From Ethanoligenens harbinense YUAN-3 (GTDB taxonomy: Bacteria; Bacillota; Clostridia; Oscillospirales; Ethanoligenentaceae): a stretch of 64,000 nt of DNA. Position numbers and translations under genes: made by a program. Below are positions 7,397 through 16,767 of this stretch, piece after piece (the first letter of the stretch is position 1; each line of letters opens with the position of its first letter). The notes beneath the pieces were generated by a model, which was not told where the DNA came from, searched no databases, and saw only the letters and a program-made list of their open reading frames with translations. The stretch is taken from positions 2,015,310 to 2,079,309 of the forward strand of contig NC_014828.1 in assembly GCF_000178115.2 (NCBI RefSeq), written 5' to 3'.

Positions 7397-7888
7397 TTGC
7401 AGGAAGAAATTGAAAATCGTTCCGTGACGCTCATCATCAGCGGCACGAAGCTCACGGGCCGGGTGCTCAGAGCGGCAATTGCCAAGTATCTGGCCCACCG
7501 GAAAGAGAAGAAAAACGCCAAGGCCCGCGCCGGTCCAGTAATTCCCCATGGTAGGCAGACGGTGAAGCAGCTCGTCGGGCAAAACGCGGGCGTATCCAAC
7601 ATCGAAATCACCGACAGCAACATCCGTTTCTTTGACCGCGTGGCGCGGAAATACGGCGTAGACTACGCCGTAAAAAAGGACCGCAGCGTGTCGCCGCCGA
7701 AATATCTCGTCTTTTTCAAGGCGCGGGACGCGGACGCGCTCACCGCCGCTTTCACCGAGTTCACCGCGAAAACTGTGAACCGAGCGAAAAGGCCCTCCGT
7801 CCTCTCGCGGCTCCGGCAGTTCAAGGATCTGGTCAAAGCGAATACCGTTGACCGGGTGAGACATAAGGAACAGGAGCGGGCGCGATGA
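7397..7888 (+). CDS. PcfB-like conjugation protein (DUF3801)
   Basis: A 163-residue protein starting at TTG (MQEEIENRSVTLIISGTKLTGRVL), eight bases after AGGAGG. That N-terminus and the body (KYLAHRKEKKN, GRQTVKQLVGQ, ITDSNIRFFDRVARKYGVDYAVKK) match PcfB/DUF3801 proteins, which accompany the coupling protein in Gram-positive conjugation. The stop overlaps the start of virD4 (ATGA), so the two are translationally coupled. It probably links the relaxosome to the coupling protein (inference from pCF10 PcfB). Confidence 0.85.
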   Translation: MQEEIENRSVTLIISGTKLTGRVLRAAIAKYLAHRKEKKNAKARAGPVIPHGRQTVKQLVGQNAGVSNIEITDSNIRFFDRVARKYGVDYAVKKDRSVSPPKYLVFFKARDADALTAAFTEFTAKTVNRAKRPSVLSRLRQFKDLVKANTVDRVRHKEQERAR

Positions 7889-9675
7889 ATACAAAAACAA
7901 AAAAGCTGCTCCTGATGAATCTGCCGTATCTGTTCGTCGCGCTGTTCGCCACCAAGTTCGGGCAGGCGTGGCGGCTGGCCGCAGGTGCGGACGCTTCCGG
8001 GAAACTCCTGCACCTGATGGACGGCCTTACCGCCGCGTTTTCCTCCCCGCTGCCGAGCTTTCATCCGGTTGATGTGGCCGTGGGCGTCCTTCTCGCCGCC
8101 GCGCTCCGGCTGGCGGTCTATGTTAAGGGCCGAAACGCCAAGAAATTCCGCAAAAACGTGGAATACGGCTCGGCCCGCTGGGGCAAGGCCGAGGACATCA
8201 GGCCGTATATCGACCCGGTTTTTGAAAACAACGTCATTCTCACGCAGACGGAACGGCTTACTATGAACAGCCGACCGAAGGACCCCAAGACGTCCCGGAA
8301 CAAAAACGTTCTGGTCGTCGGCGGTTCCGGTTCCGGCAAGACGCGGTTTTTCATCAAGCCGAACCTGATGCAGTGCGATTCCAAGGATTATCCGACGAGC
8401 TTTGTTGTTACGGACCCGAAGGGCAGCATCGTCGTGGAGTGCGGAATTCTCCTGCGGCGCAGGGGCTACCGCATCAAAATTCTCAACACCATCAACTTCA
8501 AAAAATCGATGCACTACAATCCCTTCGCATACATCCATTCGGAGAAAGATATTTTGAAGCTGGTCACAGCGCTGATTACCAACACCAAGGGTGAAGGCAA
8601 GGAAGGAGATGATTTTTGGGTGAAAGCCGAGACGCTTTTGTATACGGCGCTCATCGGCTACATCCATTATGAGGCCCCGGTCGAGGAACAGAATTTTGCC
8701 ACACTGATTGAATTCATCAACGCCTCGGAAGTTCGGGAAGATGATGAGGAATTCAAAAATCCCGTGGATCTCATGTTTGAGGCGCTGGAAAAGGAAAAGC
8801 CAAACCACTTCGCCGTCCGGCAGTATAAGAAATATAAGCTGGCGGCGGGCAAGACAGCAAAGTCGATCCTTATTTCCTGCGGCGCGCGAATGGCCCCCTT
8901 CGACATTCAGGAGCTTCGTGACCTGACGGCCTACGACGAGCTGGAGCTGGATACGCTGGGCGACCGCAAAACCGCCCTGTTCATCATCATTTCTGATAAC
9001 GACGACACGTTTAATTTTTTAGTTTCGATGGCCTACACGCAACTTTTCAACCTGCTGTGTGAAAAGGCCGACGATGTGTACGGAGGGCGCTTGCCCGTCC
9101 ACGTGCGGTGCCTGCTTGACGAATTTGCAAACATCGGGCAGATCCCCAAGTTCGAGAAGCTGATCGCCACTATCCGCAGCCGCGAAATCTCGGCCTGCCT
9201 TGTTTTACAGGCGCAGAGCCAGCTCAAGGCCCTGTACAAAGACAACTCCGACACGATCATCGGCAACTGCGACAGCGCCATCTTCCTCGGCGGCAAGGAA
9301 CGCACGACCCTGAAAGAACTGACCGAATCACTTGGGAAGGAGACAATCGACACCTACAACACCGGCGAAAGCCGGGGCCGCGAAGTATCCCACAGTCTCA
9401 ATTATCAAAAATTGGGGAAGGATTTAGCTTCGGTCGATGAGCTGTCTGTCCTTGACGGCGGCAAATGTATCCTCCAGCTTCGCGGCGTTCGCCCTTTCCT
9501 TTCGGACAAGTACGATATCACAAAGCACCCGAACTACAAGTACCTGTCCGACTACGATTCCCGCAACGCTTTCCATATTGAGAAATTTCTGTCCACCAAA
9601 TTAAAGTCAAAACCGGACGAGGTGTTCAACACGTATTCCGTTGACCTCTCCGGGGAACCGAAAGCCGCAGAATAG
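7885..9675 (+). CDS. VirD4/TraG-type coupling protein
   Basis: A 596-residue membrane ATPase. Two hydrophobic segments in the first 75 residues are followed by the Walker A loop VVGGSGSGKTRFF near residue 145, the Walker B region VRCLLDEFANIGQIPKFEKLIATIRSREIS near residues 405-435, and a QSQLKALY motif typical of TraG/VirD4. It brings the relaxase-DNA complex to the secretion channel. It overlaps pcfB by four bases. An intrinsic terminator lies at its stop. Confidence 0.95.
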   Translation: MNTKTKKLLLMNLPYLFVALFATKFGQAWRLAAGADASGKLLHLMDGLTAAFSSPLPSFHPVDVAVGVLLAAALRLAVYVKGRNAKKFRKNVEYGSARWGKAEDIRPYIDPVFENNVILTQTERLTMNSRPKDPKTSRNKNVLVVGGSGSGKTRFFIKPNLMQCDSKDYPTSFVVTDPKGSIVVECGILLRRRGYRIKILNTINFKKSMHYNPFAYIHSEKDILKLVTALITNTKGEGKEGDDFWVKAETLLYTALIGYIHYEAPVEEQNFATLIEFINASEVREDDEEFKNPVDLMFEALEKEKPNHFAVRQYKKYKLAAGKTAKSILISCGARMAPFDIQELRDLTAYDELELDTLGDRKTALFIIISDNDDTFNFLVSMAYTQLFNLLCEKADDVYGGRLPVHVRCLLDEFANIGQIPKFEKLIATIRSREISACLVLQAQSQLKALYKDNSDTIIGNCDSAIFLGGKERTTLKELTESLGKETIDTYNTGESRGREVSHSLNYQKLGKDLASVDELSVLDGGKCILQLRGVRPFLSDKYDITKHPNYKYLSDYDSRNAFHIEKFLSTKLKSKPDEVFNTYSVDLSGEPKAAE

Positions 9676-9685
9676 CGGCTTTTTT
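9661..9685 (+). terminator. Intrinsic terminator at the virD4 stop
   Basis: AAAGCCGC and GCGGCTTT enclose AGAATA, followed by six Ts. It includes the stop codon and separates virD4 from the Maff2 gene. Confidence 0.65.
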
Positions 9686-9715
9686 ATATTCATAACCAGA
9701 ATTAGGAGGTACATT

Positions 9716-9931
9716 ATGAGTTTCTTTCATTCCGCAATCGGCGTTCTCCAGACCCTCGTAATCGCCCTCGGCGCGGGCCTTGCCATTTGGGGCGCGATCA
9801 ACCTTCTGGAAGGTTACGGCAACGACAATCCGGGAGCGAAAAGTCAAGGCATTAAACAGCTCATGGCGGGCGGCGGCGTAGCCCTGATCGGCATTACGCT
9901 GGTTCCGCTGCTCTCCAACCTGTTCGGCTGA
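9716..9931 (+). CDS. Maff2-family small membrane protein
   Basis: A 71-residue protein with two hydrophobic helices (IGVLQTLVIALGAGLAIWGAINLL and MAGGGVALIGITLVPLLSNLF) and the linker EGYGNDNPGAKSQGIKQ, the hallmark of Maff2 proteins. AGGAGGT lies five bases before the ATG. By position just before the VirB6-like gene it resembles a VirB2-type pilin subunit, but that is inference. Confidence 0.88.
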   Translation: MSFFHSAIGVLQTLVIALGAGLAIWGAINLLEGYGNDNPGAKSQGIKQLMAGGGVALIGITLVPLLSNLFG

Positions 9932-9993
9932 TGCCAACGCCAAAATACTCCGCGCCCCCATTCACGGGGGTGCGGGAAAGGAGGTGATGCCGC

Positions 9994-10863
9994 TTGGATT
10001 TCATCAAGCAACAGATTACCGAATGGCTGAAAGAAATACTCGTCGGCGGCATCATGAACAACCTATCGGGCATGTTCGACAACGTGAACAGCCAAGTCGG
10101 GCAGATCGCCTCTCAGGTGGGAACGACGCCGCAGGCGTGGAACACCGGCATTTACAACATGATCCGGAGCCTGTCCGAAAACGTCATGATGCCCATCGCG
10201 GGCCTGATCCTCGCGTTCGTCATGACGTTGGAACTGATCCAGATCATTACCGATAAAAACAATTTTCACGACATCGAAAGCGCCGTTTTCTTTAAGTGGA
10301 TTTTCAAAACGGCCTGCGCCATCCTCATTGTGACCAACACATGGAATATCGTTATGGGCGTGTTCGACGTGGCGCAGAGCGTGGTCAACAGCGCGGCGGG
10401 AATCATCGTTTCCGACACATCCATCGACATCAGTTCCGTCACGGCAAACCTTCAGACGCGGCTCATGGCAATGGACCTCGGCCCCCTGTTCGGGCTGTGG
10501 TTCCAGAGTATTTTCGTGGGCTTTACCATGTGGGCGCTCACGATCTGCATTTTCATCATCGTGTACGGGAGGATGATCGAAATCTACTTAGCCACATCCA
10601 TCGCGCCGATCCCGATGGCGACGATGCTGAACCGGGAATCGGGCGGCATGGGGCAGAACTATCTTCGCTCCCTGTTCGCGCTCGGCTTTCAGGGCTTTCT
10701 CATCATCGTCTGCGTGGCGATTTATGCCGTTCTGGTAAAAAGCATCAGCGTGAGCACGGACATCAGCAAGGCAATCTGGACGTGCATGGGCTATACGGTG
10801 CTGCTGTGCTTTACACTTTTTAAGACCGGAAGCCTCGCAAAATCCATCTTCAACGCGCATTGA
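9994..10863 (+). CDS. VirB6/TrbL-like channel protein (CD1112 type)
   Basis: A 289-residue protein starting at TTG after AAAGGAGGTGATG. It has about six membrane segments: MMPIAGLILAFVMTLELIQII, WIFKTACAILIVTNTWNIVMGVF, FQSIFVGFTMWALTICIFIIVYG, LFALGFQGFLIIVCVAIYAVLV and a C-terminal one. EIYLATSIAPIPMATM and the overall plan match the CD1112 group of clostridial elements. It would form the inner-membrane core of the mating channel. Confidence 0.88.
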   Translation: MDFIKQQITEWLKEILVGGIMNNLSGMFDNVNSQVGQIASQVGTTPQAWNTGIYNMIRSLSENVMMPIAGLILAFVMTLELIQIITDKNNFHDIESAVFFKWIFKTACAILIVTNTWNIVMGVFDVAQSVVNSAAGIIVSDTSIDISSVTANLQTRLMAMDLGPLFGLWFQSIFVGFTMWALTICIFIIVYGRMIEIYLATSIAPIPMATMLNRESGGMGQNYLRSLFALGFQGFLIIVCVAIYAVLVKSISVSTDISKAIWTCMGYTVLLCFTLFKTGSLAKSIFNAH

Positions 10864-10879
10864 CGGAGGTGATATTTCA

Positions 10880-11290
10880 ATGCAGGACAAATTACAGGAA
10901 CTTCTTGACCGACTGGACGCCAATCTTGAGGATTTTCGGAAAACGTGGGAATCCAGCGATAAGGCAAAGCTGATCGACGGTTCCCGCGAGATCACCGCGA
11001 TCAGGGACGCTCATTACTATCTGACCGAAAGCCACGGCTTTGAACCGGAGGAAATCGACTATCTTCTTCTGTTTGAAAACCCTTTACAGGTCGTCGCGGA
11101 CAAATGGCTGGAACGCACGGAAGATCTGAGCGATTTCAGCTTCGCGCTCGACGAGGTGTTTGACAAGCAGGACGCGCTCCGGGATTACGAACGGAAAGAA
11201 AAGCCGTCCGTGCTGGAACAACTCCGAAAAGCACCCGGCCTTACACCTGAACCGCGTGAAAAATCCGCGCCAGCGAAGGAGGCGCGATAA
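10880..11290 (+). CDS. Conserved conjugative-element protein (DUF3848/DUF3851-like)
   Basis: A 136-residue, acidic, helix-rich cytoplasmic protein beginning MQDKLQELLDRLDANLEDFRKTW and containing EEIDYLLLFENPLQVVADKWLER. Its place between the VirB6-like gene and PrgI is conserved in this element type. I am not certain of the DUF number. It ends one base before the PrgI start. Confidence 0.65.
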   Translation: MQDKLQELLDRLDANLEDFRKTWESSDKAKLIDGSREITAIRDAHYYLTESHGFEPEEIDYLLLFENPLQVVADKWLERTEDLSDFSFALDEVFDKQDALRDYERKEKPSVLEQLRKAPGLTPEPREKSAPAKEAR

Positions 11291-11749
11291 ATGGCCTATG
11301 TTCCCGTCCCCAAGGACCTGACCGCAGTGAAAACGAAGGTCCTGTTCAATTTAACAAAACGGCAGCTTGTATGTTTCAGCGGCGGCGCGCTTGTCGGCGT
11401 ACCGCTTTTCTTTTTGCTCAAAGGACCTGCGGGTTTCAGCGCCGGAGCCGCTTCCCTTTGCATGGTGCTCGTCATGCTGCCGTTTTTCCTGACGGCCGTC
11501 TATGAGAAAAACGGCCTGCCGATGGAAAAGATCGTCCGCAATATCTTTCGGGTGCTTTTCCTCCGGCCAAAACAGCGACCGTATCAGACCAACAATTATT
11601 ATGCCGTGCTCGCGCGGCAAAGTCAGTTAGACAAGGAGGTGCGTCGGATTGTCGGTAAAAAAGCAAAAACCGGCTGCGAGGCGGTCATTGTCCCACGCCG
11701 AGAGGCGTCAGATCGAAGCCGCCGTCGCAAAGGCCCAGCAGACCGATAA
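11291..11749 (+). CDS. PrgI-family T4SS membrane protein
   Basis: A 152-residue protein. The start MAYVPVPKDLTAVKTKVLFNLTKRQLVCFSGG and two adjacent membrane segments (residues 30-70) are the PrgI pattern; PrgI corresponds in position to TcpE/VirB3. The C-terminal 40 residues are basic and overlap the start of virB4 by about 100 bases, so part of the tail may exist only because of the overlap. Confidence 0.85.
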   Translation: MAYVPVPKDLTAVKTKVLFNLTKRQLVCFSGGALVGVPLFFLLKGPAGFSAGAASLCMVLVMLPFFLTAVYEKNGLPMEKIVRNIFRVLFLRPKQRPYQTNNYYAVLARQSQLDKEVRRIVGKKAKTGCEAVIVPRREASDRSRRRKGPADR

Positions 11750-14072
11750 GAAAAAACAGTCGGCGCAGGACAGCATTCCGTTTCAGCGGATGTTCCCAGA
11801 CGGAATCTGCCGCGTGACCGACAGCTATTACACGAAAACCGTTCAGTTTCAGGACATCAACTATCAGCTCAACCAGAACGAGGATAAGACCGCTATTTTT
11901 GAGGGTTGGTGCGATTTCCTCAACTATTTCGACAGCTCCATTAAATTTCAGCTCTCGTTTCTGAACCTTTCCGCGACGCGGGACAGCTTTGCGAAAAGCG
12001 TCACTATCCCGCCGCAGGGCGACGATTTTGACAGCCTGCGCTCGGAGTACACGGAAATGCTCCGAAACCAGCTTGCAAAAGGCAACAACGGCCTCATCAA
12101 AACCAAGTACCTGACCTTCGGCATCGAAGCGGACAGCCTGAAAGCGGCCAAGCCCCGGCTGGAGCGTATCGAGATCGACATTCTCAACAATTTCAAACAC
12201 CTCGGTGTAACAGCCACTTCCCTGAACGGCGCGGACCGTCTGCGGCTGCTGCACGACATCCTCCGCATGGACGCGCCGGAGCCGTTCCGCTTTTCGTGGG
12301 ACTGGCTGGCCCCTTCCGGCCTGTCCGTCAAGGATTTCATCGCCCCCAGCTCGTTTGAGTTCAAAAGCGGCAGCATGTTCAGCATGGGACGTCAAGTAGG
12401 CGCGGTCAGTTTTCTCCAAATCCTCGCGCCGGAGCTGAACGACCGGATGCTGGCCGATTTTCTCGACATGGAATCCAGCCTCATCGTCACCATGCACATC
12501 CAGTCCATCGACCAGGTGAGCGCCATCAAGACGGTGAAACGAAAAATTACGGACCTCGATTCCATGAAGATTCAGGAACAGAAAAAGGCCATCCGTTCCG
12601 GGTACGACATGGACATCATCCCCTCCGACCTCGCCACCTACGGCGAGGAAGCCAAGAAACTTTTGCAGGATTTACAGTCCCGCAACGAGCGCATGTTTCT
12701 TGTGACCTTTCTCGTCCTCAACGTGGCCGAGAATAGGCAGCGGCTCGACAACAATGTGTTTCAGGCGAGCTCCCTCGCGCAAAAATACAACTGCGCGCTG
12801 ACCCGTCTCGACTTCCGGCAGGAAGAAGGTCTGATGAGCAGTCTGCCACTTGGATTGAATCAGGTGGAAATCCAGCGGGGCCTGACCACGTCGAGCACCG
12901 CCATTTTTATCCCCTTTACCACGCAGGAGTTGTTCCAGACTGGGCGCGAGGCGCTGTACTGCGGGCTGAACGCTTTGTCCAACAACCTCATCATGGTGGA
13001 TCGGAAGCTCCTGAAAAACCCGAACGGCCTGATCCTCGGCACACCGGGCGCGGGCAAATCCTTCGCCGCCAAGCGCGAAATCGTCAACGTGTTCCTCGTT
13101 ACGAACGACGACATCATTGTCTGCGACCCGGAGGCCGAATACGGCCCGCTGATCGAACGGCTGCACGGGCAGATCATCAAAATATCGCCCGCGTCCACCG
13201 ATTATATCAATCCGATGGACATCAACCTCAACTACTCCGAGGAAGAAAATCCGCTTTCGCTCAAGTCCGATTTCATTCTGTCGCTCTGCGAACTGATCGT
13301 CGGCGGCAAGGAGGGATTGCAGCCTGTGGAAAAGACGGTCATCGACCGCTGCGTGAGGCTGGTGTACCGAAATTACCTCAGTGATCCGCGCCCGGAGAGC
13401 ATGCCGGTTCTGGAGGATTTGTACAACGAGCTGCGGCGACAGGACGAAAAGGAAGCGCAGTACGTCGCCACGGCCCTTGAAATCTACGTCACCGGCTCCC
13501 TCAACGTGTTCAACCACCGCACCACCGTGAACGTGAGAAACCGCGTCATCAGCTACGACATCCGGGAGCTTGGCAAGCAGCTCAAAAAAATCGGGATGCT
13601 CATCGTGCAGGATCAAGTCTGGAACCGCGTCACCGTCAACCGGGCCGTGGGCAAATCCACCCGCTACTATATCGACGAGTTCCATCTGCTCTTAAAAGAA
13701 GAACAGACCGCCGCTTATTCCGTGGAAATCTGGAAGCGGTTCCGCAAGTGGGGCGGCATCCCGACCGGAATTACGCAGAACATCAAGGACCTTCTTTCCT
13801 CACGCGAGATCGAGAACATCTTTGAAAACTCGGATTACATCTATATGCTCAATCAGGCGTCCGGCGACCGCCAGATTCTCGCCAAGCAGCTCGGCATTTC
13901 GCCGCACCAGCTTTCCTACGTCACCCATTCCGGCGAGGGCGAAGGGCTGCTGTTCTACGGAAACGTCATTTTGCCTTTCGTGGACCATTTCCCGAAAAGC
14001 ACGGAGCTGTACCGCGTCATGACCACCAAGCCGCAGGAAGTAACTAAGGAGCAAATAATAGAACGATCATGA
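11649..14072 (+). CDS. VirB4-type conjugation ATPase
   Basis: An 807-residue ATPase. TTG at 11649 is chosen since AAGGAGGTG lies seven bases upstream. The Walker A loop LILGTPGAGKSFAAK is near residue 461, the Walker B-like TRYYIDEFHLLL near residue 680, and GITQNIKDLLSS follows. It powers substrate transfer and channel assembly at the inner membrane. It overlaps prgI by about 100 bases in another frame. An AT-rich NYN gene with its own promoter follows instead of the usual NlpC/P60 gene. Confidence 0.95.
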   Translation: MSVKKQKPAARRSLSHAERRQIEAAVAKAQQTDKKKQSAQDSIPFQRMFPDGICRVTDSYYTKTVQFQDINYQLNQNEDKTAIFEGWCDFLNYFDSSIKFQLSFLNLSATRDSFAKSVTIPPQGDDFDSLRSEYTEMLRNQLAKGNNGLIKTKYLTFGIEADSLKAAKPRLERIEIDILNNFKHLGVTATSLNGADRLRLLHDILRMDAPEPFRFSWDWLAPSGLSVKDFIAPSSFEFKSGSMFSMGRQVGAVSFLQILAPELNDRMLADFLDMESSLIVTMHIQSIDQVSAIKTVKRKITDLDSMKIQEQKKAIRSGYDMDIIPSDLATYGEEAKKLLQDLQSRNERMFLVTFLVLNVAENRQRLDNNVFQASSLAQKYNCALTRLDFRQEEGLMSSLPLGLNQVEIQRGLTTSSTAIFIPFTTQELFQTGREALYCGLNALSNNLIMVDRKLLKNPNGLILGTPGAGKSFAAKREIVNVFLVTNDDIIVCDPEAEYGPLIERLHGQIIKISPASTDYINPMDINLNYSEEENPLSLKSDFILSLCELIVGGKEGLQPVEKTVIDRCVRLVYRNYLSDPRPESMPVLEDLYNELRRQDEKEAQYVATALEIYVTGSLNVFNHRTTVNVRNRVISYDIRELGKQLKKIGMLIVQDQVWNRVTVNRAVGKSTRYYIDEFHLLLKEEQTAAYSVEIWKRFRKWGGIPTGITQNIKDLLSSREIENIFENSDYIYMLNQASGDRQILAKQLGISPHQLSYVTHSGEGEGLLFYGNVILPFVDHFPKSTELYRVMTTKPQEVTKEQIIERS

Positions 14073-14109
14073 AACGAGAATTACCACGATGTCCTATTTT
14101 AATATGGCT

Positions 14110-14123
14110 TAATATGGTATAAT
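14110..14123 (+). promoter_or_regulatory. Extended -10 promoter for the NYN gene
   Basis: TGG-TATAAT at 14115-14123 has the extended -10 form; the -35 box is weak. It sits 34 bases before the NYN start, suggesting the gene is transcribed independently of the transfer operon. Confidence 0.4.
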
Positions 14124-14156
14124 TACAAAAAAGGCATATAAGGAGGCAGTTCGTTA

Positions 14157-14699
14157 ATGGGGAAATTTGTATACGTTGATAACTCTAACGTTTGGATCGA
14201 AGGTAAATATTACTCAGCAGTTAAAAAAGGCATGGTAGCAAATATATTCGATGCACATGAGAACAAAATTTGTGACATGCCGTGGGGGTATGATTTCGGG
14301 AAACTCCTAAATATTTCTTGCGAGGGTGACGAAAATTCATTAAAACGTGCCGTCCTATATGGCTCAAAGCCAACTGACAATGATAGTTTATGGAATGCGG
14401 CACGTCGGTTCGGATTCGAAGTGTATCACCCTGAACGAAATGTAAAAAACAAGGAAAAACGCGTAGACACTGGATTTGATAAAGAGGTATTAAAAGACCT
14501 ATACAAATCTGTTATTGGTCATGATGATAACATTATACTTGTTGCCGGAGATGCAGACCATGTTCCAGTTGCGGAAGCCATCGTAGAAGAAGGAATGAAG
14601 TTTACACTGGTATTTTGGGATAATGCGTCCGAAACTCTTAAAAATATGGCATCAAAATTTATCAGCCTGAATAACTACATAGCAGAAATCACTCGGTAA
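14157..14699 (+). CDS. NYN-domain (PIN-like) putative nuclease
   Basis: A 180-residue protein covering a whole NYN domain: VYVDNSNVWIEGKYY at the N-terminus (first catalytic Asp), KRVDTGFDKEVLKDLY in the middle and ILVAGDADHVPVAEAIVEEGMK near residue 125 (further Asp residues). NYN domains of the LabA/DUF88 group are thought to be metal-dependent RNases. AAGGAGGCAG precedes the ATG. The gene is AT-richer than its neighbours and lies between virB4 and the NlpC/P60 gene with its own promoter and terminator, so it is probably cargo. A defence or RNA-processing role is inference. Confidence 0.82.
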   Translation: MGKFVYVDNSNVWIEGKYYSAVKKGMVANIFDAHENKICDMPWGYDFGKLLNISCEGDENSLKRAVLYGSKPTDNDSLWNAARRFGFEVYHPERNVKNKEKRVDTGFDKEVLKDLYKSVIGHDDNIILVAGDADHVPVAEAIVEEGMKFTLVFWDNASETLKNMASKFISLNNYIAEITR

Positions 14700-14724
14700 A
14701 TATATCGTTCAATTTGGTGATATG

Positions 14725-14750
14725 AACCCGCACATTGTGGCGGGTTTTTT
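14725..14750 (+). terminator. Intrinsic terminator after the NYN gene
   Basis: AACCCGC and GCGGGTT around an eight-base loop, followed by a T tract. Confidence 0.7.
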
Positions 14751-14774
14751 CATGCCCAAAAGGAGGTGACTGTG

Positions 14775-16502
14775 ATGGAAAAACGAGCGCCCCGTCTGCA
14801 ATTTACGGACGAAGAACGTGCCGACCCTGTATTGAAAAAATCTGTCCGCAGAGAGCAGAAAGCGGCGGTAAAAGCTGACCGCGCACAGGCCAAAGTCCCG
14901 AAAAGGACCGCTTTAAGACGGCAGCCCGCCGTTGACCCGGCCACCGGCAAGGTCACGACGCGCCTGAAATTTGAGGAGGTGGACAAGAAGAAGCCGTCCA
15001 AGCTCACCCACGCCGTCCGGGACGCGCCCGGAAACGCCGTTCTGATGCAGTTTCATCGGGAAATCCGGCAGTCCGAGGACGAAAACGTAGGTGTAGAGGC
15101 TGCGCATAAGAGCGAGGAAGCTACTGAAACGGGCGGGTGTCTGATGCGCAGCGCCCACCGTTCCCACAAGCTGAAACCCTACCGAAAATCGGCAAAAGCG
15201 GAAAAACGGCTTGACCGCGCCAATCTCGGCTATTTGCAGAAAAAGGCCGTACGGGACAATCCGCAGCCCTCCGGAAATCCTTTTGCCCACTGGCGGCAGA
15301 AGCGGGCCGTCAAAAAACAGTATGCCGCCGCGAAACGAACCGGACAGTTTACAGGTTCCGCCGGGAAAACTGCCGAAAACACTGTCAAAGCGGGAAAAAC
15401 GGCGGCGCGGGAGAGCAGACGGGCGGCGGCTTTTGTCGGGCGGCATCGGAACGGTTTTCTGATTGTTGCGGGCGTTTTTCTGGTGCTGGTCCTGCTTCTG
15501 AACGTCCTGTCCTCCAGCTCGGTTCTGCTGGAAGGGGCGCTGTCCGGCGTTGCCGTGTCCACATATCCTTCCACGGACGACGCCATGCTCGGCGCGGAAG
15601 CCGCTTACGCCCAAAAGGAAGCGGACCTTCAGAACGAAATCAACCGTTACAAGCAGAGGCACGGCGGGTACGACGAATATCACTATACGCTCGACAAAAT
15701 CGGTCACGACCCCTATGTACTGATCTCCATTCTGACGGCGTGGCACGGCGGTGAATGGACGCTGGATGAAGTCCGGGACATGCTTTCCACCCTGTTCTCA
15801 AAAGAATACCAACTGACGCAGACCGTGGAGACGGAAACCCGCTACCGAACGGAAACGGATACCGTGACGGACCCGGACGGCACGACTCACACCGAAACCC
15901 GGCAGGTCCCCTATACCTACACCATCTGCAACGTGAAGCTGCACAACGAGGATTTGTCCCATATACCCATCTCCATCATGAACGAAGATCAGGTTGGCGT
16001 GTACTCGATGTACATGTCCACCCTCGGCAACCGGCCCGACCTTTTCCCCACGTCGGCCTATCCGAACGCCTCCACCGTCAAAAAGCCCACGGAGTATGAC
16101 ATTCCCCCAGAGGAAATGACAGACGCGCGGTTCGCCGCCATGATGACGGAGGCACGGAAATACATCGGCTATCCTTACGTTTGGGGCGGCAGCAGCCCGA
16201 AAACCTCGTTCGACTGCTCCGGCTACGTGTCGTGGGTGATCAATCACAGCGGGTGGAACGTGGGACGGCTGGGGGCGCAGGGCCTCTGCGACATCTGCAC
16301 TCCGGTTTCTCCCGTCGATGCAAAACCCGGCGACCTTGTTTTCTTTGAACACACCTACGATACCGACGGCATATCCCATGTGGGCATCTACGTCGGAAAC
16401 GGTATGATGCTCGCGGCGGGGGACCCCATCGGCTACTCGAATATCGAAACAAGTTATTGGCAGAGCCATTTTTACACGTTCGGCAGATTACCGAATCCAT
16501 AA
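14775..16502 (+). CDS. NlpC/P60 peptidoglycan hydrolase of the transfer apparatus
   Basis: A 575-residue protein. ATG at 14775 follows AGGAGGTG. The first 220 residues are basic and probably cytoplasmic, a single membrane segment lies near residues 225-245 (FLIVAGVFLVLVLLLNVLSSSS), and the outside part ends in an NlpC/P60 domain: YPYVWGGSSPKTSFDCSGYVSWV (catalytic Cys near 480) and ISHVGIYVGNGMMLAAG (His near 533). It opens the cell wall for the mating channel, like CD1107/CwlT proteins of related elements. Confidence 0.92.
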   Translation: MEKRAPRLQFTDEERADPVLKKSVRREQKAAVKADRAQAKVPKRTALRRQPAVDPATGKVTTRLKFEEVDKKKPSKLTHAVRDAPGNAVLMQFHREIRQSEDENVGVEAAHKSEEATETGGCLMRSAHRSHKLKPYRKSAKAEKRLDRANLGYLQKKAVRDNPQPSGNPFAHWRQKRAVKKQYAAAKRTGQFTGSAGKTAENTVKAGKTAARESRRAAAFVGRHRNGFLIVAGVFLVLVLLLNVLSSSSVLLEGALSGVAVSTYPSTDDAMLGAEAAYAQKEADLQNEINRYKQRHGGYDEYHYTLDKIGHDPYVLISILTAWHGGEWTLDEVRDMLSTLFSKEYQLTQTVETETRYRTETDTVTDPDGTTHTETRQVPYTYTICNVKLHNEDLSHIPISIMNEDQVGVYSMYMSTLGNRPDLFPTSAYPNASTVKKPTEYDIPPEEMTDARFAAMMTEARKYIGYPYVWGGSSPKTSFDCSGYVSWVINHSGWNVGRLGAQGLCDICTPVSPVDAKPGDLVFFEHTYDTDGISHVGIYVGNGMMLAAGDPIGYSNIETSYWQSHFYTFGRLPNP

Positions 16503-16521
16503 CAGATTGGAGGAATCAACC

Positions 16522-16767
16522 GTGAACCCGAAATTCAAGAAAATTGACGCCGAGTATGAAAAGAACGCGGCGAAAATCTCCGCGCTGCAAACCCGGCAGA
16601 AGGAGCTGGAAAAGCAGCGCCGGGAACTGGAAAATCTCGATATTGTCGGCCTTGTGCGGGGCATGGGCATGACAGCGGAGGAACTCTCCGCGCTCATGAA
16701 AGCGTCCCGCGAAAATCGGCCCGTATCCGATCAGAATAAGCAGGAGGAAAATCATGAAGAAATCTAA
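16522..16767 (+). CDS. DUF4315-family protein
   Basis: An 81-residue coiled-coil protein (MNPKFKKIDAEYEKNAAKISALQTRQKELEKQR in register, then LDIVGLVRGMGMTAEELSALM). GTG at 16522 follows GGAGGAA at six bases; the TTG at 16507 overlaps that site and is rejected. The end overlaps the DUF4366 gene. DUF4315 is a constant neighbour of NlpC/P60 and DUF4366 in this element type; its function is unknown. Confidence 0.85.
   Translation: MNPKFKKIDAEYEKNAAKISALQTRQKELEKQRRELENLDIVGLVRGMGMTAEELSALMKASRENRPVSDQNKQEENHEEI

Noticed and set aside
7100-8808. Long minus-strand frames of 266 and 381 residues opposite the PcfB and VirD4 genes
   Set aside because: They are Arg/His/Gly-rich antisense readings of GC-rich coding DNA with no domains; the plus-strand genes are clear.
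12672-13685. 337-residue minus-strand frame inside virB4
   Set aside because: Antisense shadow of the VirB4 ATPase; no ribosome binding site and no recognisable domain.
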